From the NCBI GenBank assembly GCA_003153575.1, contig PLZW01000035.1:142175-206174 (forward strand): DNA of 64,000 nucleotides, read 5' to 3'. Below, in pieces: positions 16,887 to 25,040 of the stretch. The DNA comes from Acidimicrobiaceae bacterium (lineage in GTDB: Bacteria; Actinomycetota; Acidimicrobiia; Acidimicrobiales; RAAP-2). The notes beneath the pieces were generated by a model that saw only the letters and a list, made by a program, of their open reading frames with translations, did not search any database and was not told the DNA's origin. Numbering within the stretch: the first letter of the stretch is position 1; every line of letters begins with the position of its first letter. Both the position numbers and the translations under genes were made by a program.

Positions 16887-18299
16887 CTAGGGCTGGGCAA
16901 ACCCGTAGATCGGCACGCCGTTGTAGGACGACGAGTGCGACGGGAGGTAGGGCCCGTTGATGATGACGGCCAGGCTGCCCGTCGCGGCCGGGCCGGCATC
17001 GCCTTCCACGGTGACGATGGCCCCGTCCGGCCACACCTGCACGACGAGGCCGACGTGCACCGACGAGGCGGTCGACCACGGCCCGGTGCCGTAGAGGACG
17101 GCGTCGCCGGGCGACGGTGAGGCCGACGGGGCCAGCACCCCGGTGTCGGACTGGGCCCAGCTGTAGATGCTCCCGGTGAAGGCGTACGACGGTATGGGCA
17201 CGCCGGCCCGCTCCCACACCCACGTGGCGAACAGCGCGCACCACGCCTCGCACGGCCCGTACGGGTTGCAGAAGTACCCGGCGGACGGGTCGGCGTTCAC
17301 CTGGCTGGCGGCCGTGGCCACGATGGCCGAGGCCAGCGGTGAGGGCGTCGGGTCGGGCGGGTTGGCCAACGAGTAGTTGAACCCGTCGGGGTCGAGCATC
17401 CAGTACCCCGAGCCCCCCTGGGTCAGGGCCATGGCGGCAATCGGCGGGACGTTGCGGGGGTTGCCGCCGAAACCGCCGCCGAGCGCGCCCCGGAAGACGG
17501 CGTCGCCGAACGTGAACAGACCACCGTCGGTGGCGACCATGTAGTAGCCGCCGTCGTCGGGCATGGCGGCCATGCCGACCACCGGGTCGTTGAGGACAGT
17601 GCCTCCGATCGAGCCGCGGAAGGGTGCGTCGCCGAACGTGAAGATGCCCCCGTCACCCGCCACCAGCCAGTAGCCCAGGCCGCCGCGGGTCGGGGCCATG
17701 CCCGTCACGGCGGACACCAGTTGCGTGCCCCCCATCGAGCCCAGGAACGGGGCGTCGCCGAAGGCGAACACACCCCCGTCCGAGGCCACCAGCCAGTAGC
17801 CCTTCCCGTCGGGCGTGGAGGCCATCCCCACGATCGGTTGGTTGAGGGGCACCGCGCCCATCGACCCGTAGAAGCCGGCGTCGCCGAAGGCGAACACCCC
17901 GCCGTCCAGGGCGGCCAGCCAGTAGCCCCGGCCGTCCGGTGTGGCCGCCATGGCCACCACCGGTCCCTCCAGTCGCAAGGCGCCGAGCGAGCCGTAGAAC
18001 CCGGCGTTCCCCTGGGCGTAGACTCCGCCGTCGGCCGACGCCAGCCAGTAGCCCTCGTCGGTCGCCGGGGCCACCGGGTTGGCGGCCATGCCCACCACCA
18101 CCGAGTCGAGCGGCAGGGTCAACGGGGGGGCCACCTGCGGGGCTCCGAAGCCAAGCACCCCGCCGCCGGCGTAGAGGTGCGGTCCGGCCAGCGCCTCACT
18201 GACCGAGACGGCCCCGGCCGGAGCCGGAGCCACCGCGAGGCCGGCGGCCAGCGCCAGTGCGGCGGCGCAGCCGGCCAGCACTCGTCGCGGTCCGAACAT
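16887..18299 (-). CDS. Secreted propeller-repeat protein with C-terminal CHAP domain
   Basis: A 470-residue exported protein. A signal peptide (MFGPRRVLAGCAAALALAAGLAVAPAPAGA) is followed by about six repeats of some 43 residues of the form GYWLVASDGGVFAFGDAPFLGSMGG, likely blades of a beta-propeller. The C-terminal 130 residues form a CHAP (NlpC/P60-like amidase) domain with the Cys in CEAWCALFATWVWERAG, His in SVHVGLVV and an acidic residue in VTVEGDA. A peptidoglycan amidase or endopeptidase held or targeted by the propeller is likely. The start at 18299 is chosen for the signal peptide. It interrupts the two fadE operons on the opposite strand. The same repeats recur in the CAP-domain protein at 29.4-31.0 kb. 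Confidence 0.87.
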   Translation of the reverse strand: MFGPRRVLAGCAAALALAAGLAVAPAPAGAVSVSEALAGPHLYAGGGVLGFGAPQVAPPLTLPLDSVVVGMAANPVAPATDEGYWLASADGGVYAQGNAGFYGSLGALRLEGPVVAMAATPDGRGYWLAALDGGVFAFGDAGFYGSMGAVPLNQPIVGMASTPDGKGYWLVASDGGVFAFGDAPFLGSMGGTQLVSAVTGMAPTRGGLGYWLVAGDGGIFTFGDAPFRGSIGGTVLNDPVVGMAAMPDDGGYYMVATDGGLFTFGDAVFRGALGGGFGGNPRNVPPIAAMALTQGGSGYWMLDPDGFNYSLANPPDPTPSPLASAIVATAASQVNADPSAGYFCNPYGPCEAWCALFATWVWERAGVPIPSYAFTGSIYSWAQSDTGVLAPSASPSPGDAVLYGTGPWSTASSVHVGLVVQVWPDGAIVTVEGDAGPAATGSLAVIINGPYLPSHSSSYNGVPIYGFAQP

Positions 18300-18428
18300 G
18301 GCCCCCCATGGTAGGCAGCGCCCTGGGCCGGCGAAAGGGGTCATTTCGCGAATTCACGGGACGGAGGCCGCGCCACGGACCGGCGGCATCGCGCCGACAA
18401 CGGGGCCCCAGCCGATCCCGGGACGCAA

Positions 18429-18458
18429 CTGACACACCGTCAGAACCGGGGATACACT
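18429..18458 (+). promoter_or_regulatory. Operator site C with leaderless promoter of the amidohydrolase-fadE operon
   Basis: The palindrome CTGACACACCGTCAG (18429-18443) matches the consensus exactly. Its first six bases also serve as a CTGACA -35, followed by an 18-base spacer and TACACT (18453-18458). The -10 box ends seven bases before the ATG at 18466, so transcription should begin at the start codon itself. A repressor bound here would cover the -35 box directly. Confidence 0.72.
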
Positions 18459-18465
18459 CCCCTCC

Positions 18466-19662
18466 ATGGCCGAACTGCCCAAGATCATCTCCGTCGACGA
18501 CCACATCGTCGAGCCCGCCGACGTCTGGACCAGCAGGATGCCGGCCAAGTTCAAGGACGCCGCCCCCCACATCGTCCGCAAGGAGATGCCGGACGTCACG
18601 TTCGTCGGCGGGAAGCTGACCGTCAACGAGGGTGGCGGCACGGCCCCGGCCGACTGGTGGATCTACGAGCAGCTGCAGCGGCCCCTGCTGCGGGTCGACT
18701 CGGCCGTGGGCGTGCCCCGCGACGAGGTCACCATGAAAGGCATCACCTACGACGACATGCGCCCCGGCTCCTACAGCCAAAAGGAGCGCCTGGAGGACAT
18801 GGACGAGAACCACATCGAGGCCTCGCTGTGCTTCCCGACCTTCCCCCGGTTCTGCGGCCAGACCTTCTCCGAGGCCGAGGACAAGGAGCTCGCCCTGCTG
18901 TGCGTCCAGGCGTACAACGACTACCAGGTCGAGGAGTGGTGTGCCGGCACCGGGGGGCGCCTGGTCCCGCTCACCATCGTGCCGCTGTGGGACGCCCACC
19001 TGGCCGCCGCCGAGGTCCGGCGCAACGCCGGGCGCGGCGTGCGGGCCGTGTGCTTCAGCGAGATCCCGGCCTACCTGGGTCTGCCCTCCATCCACGACCC
19101 CGACAACTACTGGGACCCCTTCTTCGCGGCGTGCGACGAGACGTCGATGGTCGTCAACATGCACATCGGCTCGAGCTCCAAGATGCCCTCGACGTCGGCC
19201 GACGCCCCTGCCGCCGTGGGCTCGTCGCTGACCCACATCAACGCCGAGCTGTCCATGACCGACTTCTTGATGTCCGGACTCTTCGAGCGGTTCGCCAACC
19301 TGAAGGTCGCCTACTCCGAAGGCCAGATCGGCTGGATCCCCCACCTGCTCCACCGCATGGACGTGGTGTGGGAGGACAACCGGGGCTGGGGCGGCGTGGC
19401 CGACAAGGTCCCGAACCCGCCGTCCAGCTACTTCGCCGACCACGTCTTCGGTTGCTTCTTCGACGACCCCAACGGACTGCTCCTGATCGACGAGATCGGC
19501 GAGGACAACATCACCTACGAGTCGGACTACCCGCACTCCGACTCCACGTGGCCCCGCACGCGCGAGATCGCCGAGAAGCAGATGTCCGGACTGACCGACG
19601 AGCAGCGCTACAAGGTCGTCCGGGGCAACGCCATCAAGCTCTTCGGCCTCGACTTCAAGTGA
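18466..19662 (+). CDS. Amidohydrolase family 2 metal-dependent hydrolase or decarboxylase
   Basis: A 398-residue TIM-barrel protein of the ACMSD / gamma-resorcylate decarboxylase type. Metal-binding landmarks are DDHIVEPADVW at residues 9-20, MHIGSSS mid-protein and ESDYPHSDSTWP near the end. Proteins of this kind hydrolyse or decarboxylate cyclic acids; the substrate is unknown. It leads an operon with two FadE genes and an LLM oxidoreductase under operator site C, so it probably handles a steroid- or lipid-derived ring intermediate. I do not recall a counterpart at this point in the mycobacterial CD-ring cluster. The ATG lacks a ribosome site and is predicted to be leaderless. Confidence 0.87.
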   Translation: MAELPKIISVDDHIVEPADVWTSRMPAKFKDAAPHIVRKEMPDVTFVGGKLTVNEGGGTAPADWWIYEQLQRPLLRVDSAVGVPRDEVTMKGITYDDMRPGSYSQKERLEDMDENHIEASLCFPTFPRFCGQTFSEAEDKELALLCVQAYNDYQVEEWCAGTGGRLVPLTIVPLWDAHLAAAEVRRNAGRGVRAVCFSEIPAYLGLPSIHDPDNYWDPFFAACDETSMVVNMHIGSSSKMPSTSADAPAAVGSSLTHINAELSMTDFLMSGLFERFANLKVAYSEGQIGWIPHLLHRMDVVWEDNRGWGGVADKVPNPPSSYFADHVFGCFFDDPNGLLLIDEIGEDNITYESDYPHSDSTWPRTREIAEKQMSGLTDEQRYKVVRGNAIKLFGLDFK

Positions 19663-19683
19663 CCACCGGGCGGTAGGCCTCCC

Positions 19684-20901
19684 GTGGACCTGCGGTACTC
19701 CGACGCCGAGCAGGCGTTCCGATCCTCCTTGCGCGCGTGGCTGGCGACGGTGCTGCCCGACCTGCCCAAGAAACCGTCCCCCGAGGACTGGCCGGGTCGA
19801 CGCGCCTACGACACCCACTGGCAGCGCGTGTTGTTCGACGCTGGCTACGCCGGCGTCGACTGGCCCGTCGAAGGCGGCGGCCGCGGTGCTTCGCCCGTGG
19901 AGGAGCTGATCTTCAAAGAGGAGCTCGAACGGGCCCACGCCCCTTACGTCGGCGTGAACTTCGTCGGCCTCCTCCATGCGGGACCCACGGTCATCGCCGA
20001 GGGCACCGCCGGGCAACGGGCCCGGTTCCTGCCGCCCATCCTGCGCGGCGACGAGGTGTGGTGCCAGGGCTTCTCCGAGCCCAACGCCGGAAGCGACCTG
20101 GCCTCGATGCGCACCCGCGCCGTCCGCGACGGCGACGACTACGTGGTCACCGGGCAGAAGATCTGGACGTCCCACGCCGAAGTGGCCGACTACTGCGAGC
20201 TGCTGGTGCGCACCGGCTCCGAGGACAGCCGCCACCGGGGCATCTCGTGGCTCATTCTGCCCATGGACACCCCCGGCGTCGACATCCGTCCCCTCCACAC
20301 CATCGCCGGGTCCACGGAGTTCGCCGAGCTGTTCCTCGACGAGGTCCGGGTGCCGGTGGCCAACCGCGTGGGCGAGGAGAACGACGGCTGGCGGGTGACC
20401 ATGGTGACCCTCAGCTTCGAGCGGGGCACCGCCTTCGTGGGCGACCTCCTCGAGGCCATCGAACTCCTGGGGGCGTCGGTCGAGCTGGCCCGGCGGACCG
20501 GGGCCTGGGCCGACCCCGGCACCCGCCGCCAGGCCGGCCATCTGAAGGCCGAACTCGACGCCCTCTGGGCGCTGACCAAGCGGAACGTCTCCCAGGCCGC
20601 CCGCACCGGGATCCCGGGCGTCGGCGGCACCTACTTCAAGCTGGCCTACTCCGAGGCCCGCCACAAACTGGGCGAGTTCTCGCTCGGGCTGCTCGAACGG
20701 GCGGGACTCGCCGCCCACGACCTCGAGGGCATCGACGGCTCCGGCCTCCTGCCGGCCGGCACCATGGTCGAGGACTGGCTGCGGGGCATCTCGCTCACCA
20801 TCGCCGCCGGCACGTCGCAGATTCAGCGGAACATCGTGGGCGAGCGCATCCTGGGCCTCCCGAAGGAGCCCCAGGCCACCGCCGCGGGCGCCAAGGGCTG
20901 A
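19684..20901 (+). CDS. Acyl-CoA dehydrogenase, FadE-type, larger subunit of a second pair
   Basis: A 405-residue acyl-CoA dehydrogenase starting at a GTG. It carries VWCQGFSEPNAGSDLASM, VVTGQKIWTSHAEVADYCELLVRT and the C-terminal GTSQIQRNIVGERILGLPKEP. As in the first pair, the MCAD-type Glu is missing, whereas LSFERGTAF offers a Glu at the isovaleryl-type position. It lies 21 bases after the amidohydrolase and 17 bases before its shorter partner. By analogy with mycobacterial FadE pairs it should form an alpha2beta2 enzyme; which steroid CoA ester it oxidises is unknown. The two pairs in this window are clearly related but not near-identical. Confidence 0.88.
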   Translation: MDLRYSDAEQAFRSSLRAWLATVLPDLPKKPSPEDWPGRRAYDTHWQRVLFDAGYAGVDWPVEGGGRGASPVEELIFKEELERAHAPYVGVNFVGLLHAGPTVIAEGTAGQRARFLPPILRGDEVWCQGFSEPNAGSDLASMRTRAVRDGDDYVVTGQKIWTSHAEVADYCELLVRTGSEDSRHRGISWLILPMDTPGVDIRPLHTIAGSTEFAELFLDEVRVPVANRVGEENDGWRVTMVTLSFERGTAFVGDLLEAIELLGASVELARRTGAWADPGTRRQAGHLKAELDALWALTKRNVSQAARTGIPGVGGTYFKLAYSEARHKLGEFSLGLLERAGLAAHDLEGIDGSGLLPAGTMVEDWLRGISLTIAAGTSQIQRNIVGERILGLPKEPQATAAGAKG

Positions 20902-20918
20902 GGGCTGAGGGCACCACC

Positions 20919-21917
20919 ATGGACTTCGAGGTCACCGGTTTCCAGGTCGAGCTGGCCGAAGGCATCCGACGGCTGTGCGCCGGGCGATTCCCGCTCGAGT
21001 CGATCCGGGCGGTCGAGTCGACCGACCGGGTGGTCGACCGGGCCGGCTGGCGGGAGCTGGGCGAGGCCGGCGTGTTCCACCTGTGCCTGGCCGAGGAGGC
21101 GGGCGGCGTGGGCCTCGGCCTGGCCGAGGCCGCCCTGGTCTTCGAAGAGCTCGGGCGGGCCCTGATCCCGGGCCCGCTGGTCCCCTCCCACCTGGCCGCC
21201 GGCCTCATCGACGGGGCCGACGACGGATCGGTGGTGGTGGGCCTGGTCGAGCGGCCGGTGCCCGGCGCCGTCGGCACCGGCGTCCTGCCGGTCATCGTGG
21301 AGCACCTCGCCGATCTCGACGTCCTGCTCGTCCTGTCCGCGGACGGGATCGAACGCTTCGATCCGGCCGCCCTGGACGCCACACCCCTCCCCCGTCCTCT
21401 CGACCCCCTCACCCCGGTGTGGTCCGTGACCGGCCTGCCCGCCGGCGAGCCGGTGGCCGGGCCCGAGATCGCCGCCCGGTGGCGCCGCGACGGGGCCGTG
21501 CTGACGGCCGCCTGCCAGGTGGGCATGGCCCAGTGGGCCTGCGACCTGGCCGTCGAGTACGCCAAGGGCCGGGTCCAGTTCGGCCGGCCGATCGGCGGCT
21601 TCCAGGCCGTCAAGCACCTGTGCGCGGACATGGCCGTGCGGTCCGAGGTGGCCCGCATCGCCGTGCAGGCGGCGGCCGTCACCGTCGACCAGCCCGACGT
21701 CGGCGACGCCGACCTGGCGGCCGCTGGGGCCAAGCTGCTGGCCGACGAGGCGGCGGTCACCAACGGGCGCTCGTGCATCCAGGTCCACGGCGGCATGGGC
21801 TTCACGTGGGAGGTCCCCGCCCACCTCGCCTACAAGCGGGCCCGGGTGCTGGCCACCCGGTTCGGCACCGCCGACGCGCTGGCCGAGGAGCTCGCCGACT
21901 CGCTGGCCGGGGCCTAG
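20919..21917 (+). CDS. Acyl-CoA dehydrogenase, FadE-type, shorter partner of the second pair
   Basis: A 332-residue acyl-CoA dehydrogenase homologue starting MDFEVTGFQVELAEGIRRLCAGRFP. The 182 or more residues before it in the ORF track are a shadow of the upstream fadE. The C-terminal region is typical: YAKGRVQFGRPIGGFQAVKHLCADMAVRSE and IQVHGGMGFTWEVPAHLAYKRARVL. No obvious catalytic Glu is seen in the usual positions, as expected for the non-catalytic subunit of a FadE heterotetramer. It ends 88 bases before the LLM oxidoreductase and is probably in the same operon. Confidence 0.87.
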   Translation: MDFEVTGFQVELAEGIRRLCAGRFPLESIRAVESTDRVVDRAGWRELGEAGVFHLCLAEEAGGVGLGLAEAALVFEELGRALIPGPLVPSHLAAGLIDGADDGSVVVGLVERPVPGAVGTGVLPVIVEHLADLDVLLVLSADGIERFDPAALDATPLPRPLDPLTPVWSVTGLPAGEPVAGPEIAARWRRDGAVLTAACQVGMAQWACDLAVEYAKGRVQFGRPIGGFQAVKHLCADMAVRSEVARIAVQAAAVTVDQPDVGDADLAAAGAKLLADEAAVTNGRSCIQVHGGMGFTWEVPAHLAYKRARVLATRFGTADALAEELADSLAGA

Positions 21918-22005
21918 TCGGCATGGTGGCCGCCTCCCCCCTCTCCGCCCGACACCGGACGACACACCCCACCACCGGTGGGCCCGAGCACGTGAGGTGC
22001 AACCG

Positions 22006-22986
22006 ATGACCGATTCACCATTCGCCCCGCCCGCCGACGTGGTGACCGTGCTTCCCGCAGGTGTCACGTCGTTCGGGATGCAGCTGCCCATCCAGTCGCA
22101 GTCGACCATCTACGTCGAGCCGTGGGAGGCCGCTGCCGGCCCCGACGAACTGGCCCGGGTGGCGCTGGCCTGCGAGGCGGCCGGCTTCTTCTACGTGGGT
22201 GTGTGCGACCACACCTTCATCCCCGACCGGCTGGCCGGCGCCATGAGCACCGTCTGGTACGACACCATCGCCACCCTCGGGTGGCTGGCCGCCGTCACCT
22301 CCGAGATCCATCTGCTCTCCCACATCTACGTGGCCGCCCTGCGCCACCCGCTGCGGGCCGCCAAGGAGTTCGCCACCGTCGACGTCCTGTCGGGCGGCCG
22401 GGTCATCTGCGGCGTCGGCGCCGGGCACGTGACCGAGGAGTTCGACCTGATGGGGCCGGCGTTCGACGAACGGGGCCCAGCCACCGACGAGGCCGTGGCC
22501 GGGCTCGCCCTCGGGCTGACCGAGGAGTTCCCCGCACTGCCCGGGCCGCGTTGGCCGTCGACGGGGATGGGCCTCAAGCCACGCCCCGTGCGCACGCCCC
22601 GGCCGCCCATCTGGGTGGGCGGCTCGTCACCGGCCGCCCTGCGCCGCGCGGCGAGGTTGGCCGACGGCTGGCTGCCGCAGTCGGTGGGACCGAACGTCGA
22701 GCTGCTGGCCACGCTGCGGGACCTGCGGGCCGAGTACCGCGACGGCGCGCCCCTCGACATCGGGTCGATCGCCTACCCGATGTACGTAGGGACGCCCCCG
22801 GCCGGCCACGAGCTGCCGCCCGGGACGGTGCGGGGGTCGTCCGAGCACCTGGCCGAGTACCTGCAGCCCTACCGGGAGGCCGGCTGCGGCCAGGTCCAGG
22901 TGCGGTTCCCGGCCCACTCGGTGGACGAGCTGTGCGACCAGATCGCCGCCTTCGGCGCGGGGGTCGTCCCACTGGTCGACGCCTGA
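22006..22986 (+). CDS. LLM-class (F420-dependent type) oxidoreductase
   Basis: A 326-residue luciferase-like TIM-barrel protein. It contains FGMQLPIQSQS at the N-terminus, HLLSHIYVAALRHPLRAAKEFATVDVLSGGR, GVGAGHVTEEFDLMG and PIWVGGSSPAALRRAARLADGWLP, the common signatures of actinobacterial F420-dependent oxidoreductases. The ATG at 22006 follows GAGGTG at good spacing; the GTG at 21997 is the alternative. Mycobacterial steroid regulons also contain such an enzyme (Rv3520c), which makes a similar role plausible here, but its reaction there is not established to my knowledge. It closes the amidohydrolase-fadE-fadE operon. Confidence 0.85.
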   Translation: MTDSPFAPPADVVTVLPAGVTSFGMQLPIQSQSTIYVEPWEAAAGPDELARVALACEAAGFFYVGVCDHTFIPDRLAGAMSTVWYDTIATLGWLAAVTSEIHLLSHIYVAALRHPLRAAKEFATVDVLSGGRVICGVGAGHVTEEFDLMGPAFDERGPATDEAVAGLALGLTEEFPALPGPRWPSTGMGLKPRPVRTPRPPIWVGGSSPAALRRAARLADGWLPQSVGPNVELLATLRDLRAEYRDGAPLDIGSIAYPMYVGTPPAGHELPPGTVRGSSEHLAEYLQPYREAGCGQVQVRFPAHSVDELCDQIAAFGAGVVPLVDA

Positions 22987-23182
22987 CGCAACCGGCGATC
23001 GCGTCAGGCTGCCGCACGCCAAGATGACCGGGCGGTGACGCCGCGATGAAACCTTCGTTACGCGCTAGCGCCCGCCCCGTTCCTCGTACAAGCTGGCAGA
23101 GCCCCGTGCCGCGTGCCGCTGGCAACTGCGGATCCCGGCGCAGGGGCGCCAGAGGGGCCGGCTGAGCGATTGGAGCAAACCC

Positions 23183-23629
23183 ATGCACCGCATTTCCATT
23201 CGGCAGTACCTACTCGGCGGAGCGGCAGCAGCCCTGCTGGCCGTGCCGCTCGTGGCCGTGGCCTCTCCGGCCTCGGCGGTATCCGTCACACCACCGACGA
23301 TCACGGCCCATCCCAACAACTTGATGGTCAACACCTTCACGACGTTGACCGGAAGCAACTTCACCCCCGATAAGTCGATCACTCTCAAGGAGTGCTCGGT
23401 CAAGAACTGGGTAGTCGAAGTTGCGAACCCGTGCGACACCACCAACGCCATCACCTTGACGACCGATGCCAAGGGTGGATTCACCACCGGGTTCCAGGCT
23501 CAGCTCTGCCCCAATGGCAAGCGGGTGGGGCCCACCGCTGTGCGCTGTTTCATCGGCGTGCCGACACCGTCCGGGGTTGACACGATCAAGCTCGTGGGCG
23601 CGGTCAAGATCATCGTCACCTATCCCTGA
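23183..23629 (+). CDS. Small secreted protein of neocarzinostatin-like fold
   Basis: A 148-residue protein with a clear signal peptide (MHRISIRQYLLGGAAAALLAVPLVAVASPASA). The mature part begins with VTPPTITAHPNNLMVNTFTTLTGSNFTPDKSITLKEC and continues with Cys at ECS, NPCD, LCPN and RCFIG, the two-disulfide immunoglobulin-like arrangement of the neocarzinostatin apoprotein family. In streptomycetes the fold shields an enediyne chromophore, but no enediyne synthesis genes are present here. Many actinobacteria carry such orphan proteins of unknown function. A strong GC hairpin follows the stop. Confidence 0.72.
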   Translation: MHRISIRQYLLGGAAAALLAVPLVAVASPASAVSVTPPTITAHPNNLMVNTFTTLTGSNFTPDKSITLKECSVKNWVVEVANPCDTTNAITLTTDAKGGFTTGFQAQLCPNGKRVGPTAVRCFIGVPTPSGVDTIKLVGAVKIIVTYP

Positions 23630-23663
23630 CCGCCTGACCCGACACCGTCCCGTCCCGTCCCGT

Positions 23664-23692
23664 CCGGCCCCGGGCACCACGCCCGGGGCCGG
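23664..23692. terminator. Perfect 12-bp stem between convergent genes
   Basis: CCGGCCCCGGGC-ACCAC-GCCCGGGGCCGG forms a perfect 12-bp stem with a five-base loop, between the convergent neocarzinostatin-like and hydrolase genes. It should end transcription from both sides. Directly before it lies a short run of CCGTC repeats (about 23646-23665). Confidence 0.75.
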
Positions 23693-23716
23693 TGCGCGGA
23701 TCCACGCGTGGCGCGG

Positions 23717-24451
23717 TCAGGACAGCGACGCGTGGAACCCGTTCAACACGGTGGCCGCCTGTTCCGGGTCCTGCAGCGCCCACCAGTGGCCGACACCGGT
23801 CAGGGTCGCCGCTCTGGCTCCCAGCATGATCGCCACCTCGCCCGACAGCCGCTCCTCGCCGAACGGGTCGTCGGCCGCGTGCAGCACCAGTCCCGGTGCG
23901 CTCGTCGGGGTCATGGCGTCGCCCCAGTCGCGGAAGAGGCGGGGACCGGCCGACCGGTAGAGGTCCATGATGCACGAGGCCATCACCGGGTCGCCCAGCG
24001 GGACCAGTGCCCCGGTATCGGCGGCCGGCACGCCCATCGCCTCGTAGCCGGCGGCCAGGTCGGATGCCGGCACGCCGGCCTGGGAGCCGAAGAACTCCTC
24101 GCCCGCCCCAGGGGTCTGCAACAGCTGGGCGAAGTCGTGCCAGGAGTACTCGGGGTGCATCACGTTGGCCACGTCGGCCGCCCAGGACCGCAGTAGGTCG
24201 CCCCGGATGGTGGCCACCCGGTAGGTGAGGGCGGCCCCCCAGTCGTGGCCCACCAGGTCGACGGGACCGCCGATCCCCTCGAGTGCTGCGACCAGCCAGT
24301 GGACGTACTCCTCCTTGGTGGCGCCGAAGCCGTCGGGCCGGGGGTTGGCGAAGCCCGGTAGCGACAGGGCCACCGAGTCGCCGTCCAGCCGTTTCCGCAG
24401 GTGGTCCCACAGGGCGGCGGTTTCAGGCACGCCGTGGACGAGGACGATCAT
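23717..24451 (-). CDS. Alpha/beta hydrolase (epoxide hydrolase / haloalkane dehalogenase-like)
   Basis: A 244-residue alpha/beta hydrolase. HGVPET forms the oxyanion region, and the nucleophile elbow GHDWG puts Asp70 as nucleophile, which points to the epoxide hydrolase or dehalogenase branch rather than esterases. LHAADDPFG supplies the acid and GVGHWWALQDPE the His. The short length suggests a small cap domain. The substrate is unknown. TACGCT lies six bases before the ATG without a ribosome site, so the mRNA may be leaderless. It stands alone between a Thr-rich protein gene and a convergent terminator. Confidence 0.85.
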   Translation of the reverse strand: MIVLVHGVPETAALWDHLRKRLDGDSVALSLPGFANPRPDGFGATKEEYVHWLVAALEGIGGPVDLVGHDWGAALTYRVATIRGDLLRSWAADVANVMHPEYSWHDFAQLLQTPGAGEEFFGSQAGVPASDLAAGYEAMGVPAADTGALVPLGDPVMASCIMDLYRSAGPRLFRDWGDAMTPTSAPGLVLHAADDPFGEERLSGEVAIMLGARAATLTGVGHWWALQDPEQAATVLNGFHASLS

Positions 24452-24497
24452 GGGCGCAGCGTATCGACCGGCCCCGCGGCCCGCCCGGGCCGGACGC

Positions 24498-25040
24498 TCA
24501 GGGGACGGACCCGGTCGTCGTGGTGGTGGAACCGGGTTGCGTCGTGGTCGTGGCGCCGATCCGGGTCGTGGTGGTGGTCGTCGATCCGACGGGCCGGGTC
24601 GAGGTGGTGGTGGTCGTCGGCCGGGTGGTGGTCGAGGTGGACGAGGTCGACGTGGACGTGGTGGTGGTCGGGCCGCCCGGTCGTGTGGTCGTGGTGACGG
24701 GGTTCGGATGGGTGGTGGTGGTCGAGGTGGCCGGGATGAACACCCCCGGGATGACCCCGTTCCCGGCGGACCCGGAAGTGCCGGTGCCCGACGTCGTCGA
24801 GGTCTTCGGCGGGTAGAGGTAGCCGAGGGTCCCGAAGCCGAGGAAGGCGACCAGCATCAGGGCCGTCGACCGCCGGATCGGCACCGAACGCGAGATCGGG
24901 ACGGCCATCAGTCCGACCAGGCGGCTGTGGGGCACCGGCTCCTCGACCCGGGGCGTGGACCCCGTCGTCGGCTCGTCGGTGCCTTCCCACCCGTCGGCGT
25001 CGCCCGCGGCGCCGTCGGTGCCGGACGCCTCGTCGCTCAC
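24498..25040 (-). CDS. Single-pass membrane protein with Thr-rich extracellular tail, coupled to mscS
   Basis: A 180-residue protein starting at a GTG that overlaps the mscS stop (GTGA). About 60 acidic, cytoplasmic residues (VSDEASGTDGAAGDADGWEG) precede one transmembrane helix (STALMLVAFLGFGTLGYL). The last 95 residues are almost only Thr, Ser, Pro and Gly (TTTTRPGGPTTTTSTSTSSTSTTTR), like a mucin-type or wall-spanning stalk that could be O-mannosylated. I do not recognise a family. The 399-residue ORF in the track is this gene extended by an mscS shadow. The DNA is correspondingly repetitive (GTGGTGGTCGTCG runs). Confidence 0.72.
   Translation of the reverse strand: MSDEASGTDGAAGDADGWEGTDEPTTGSTPRVEEPVPHSRLVGLMAVPISRSVPIRRSTALMLVAFLGFGTLGYLYPPKTSTTSGTGTSGSAGNGVIPGVFIPATSTTTTHPNPVTTTTRPGGPTTTTSTSTSSTSTTTRPTTTTTSTRPVGSTTTTTTRIGATTTTQPGSTTTTTGSVP

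Noticed and set aside
18196-20718. 840-residue minus-strand ORF
   Set aside because: Shadow of the amidohydrolase and fadE genes with typical reversed-codon composition.
24498-24800. GTGGTGG-rich repetitive DNA considered as a minisatellite or CRISPR-like array
   Set aside because: It encodes the Thr-rich tail; there are no uniform repeats with spacers.
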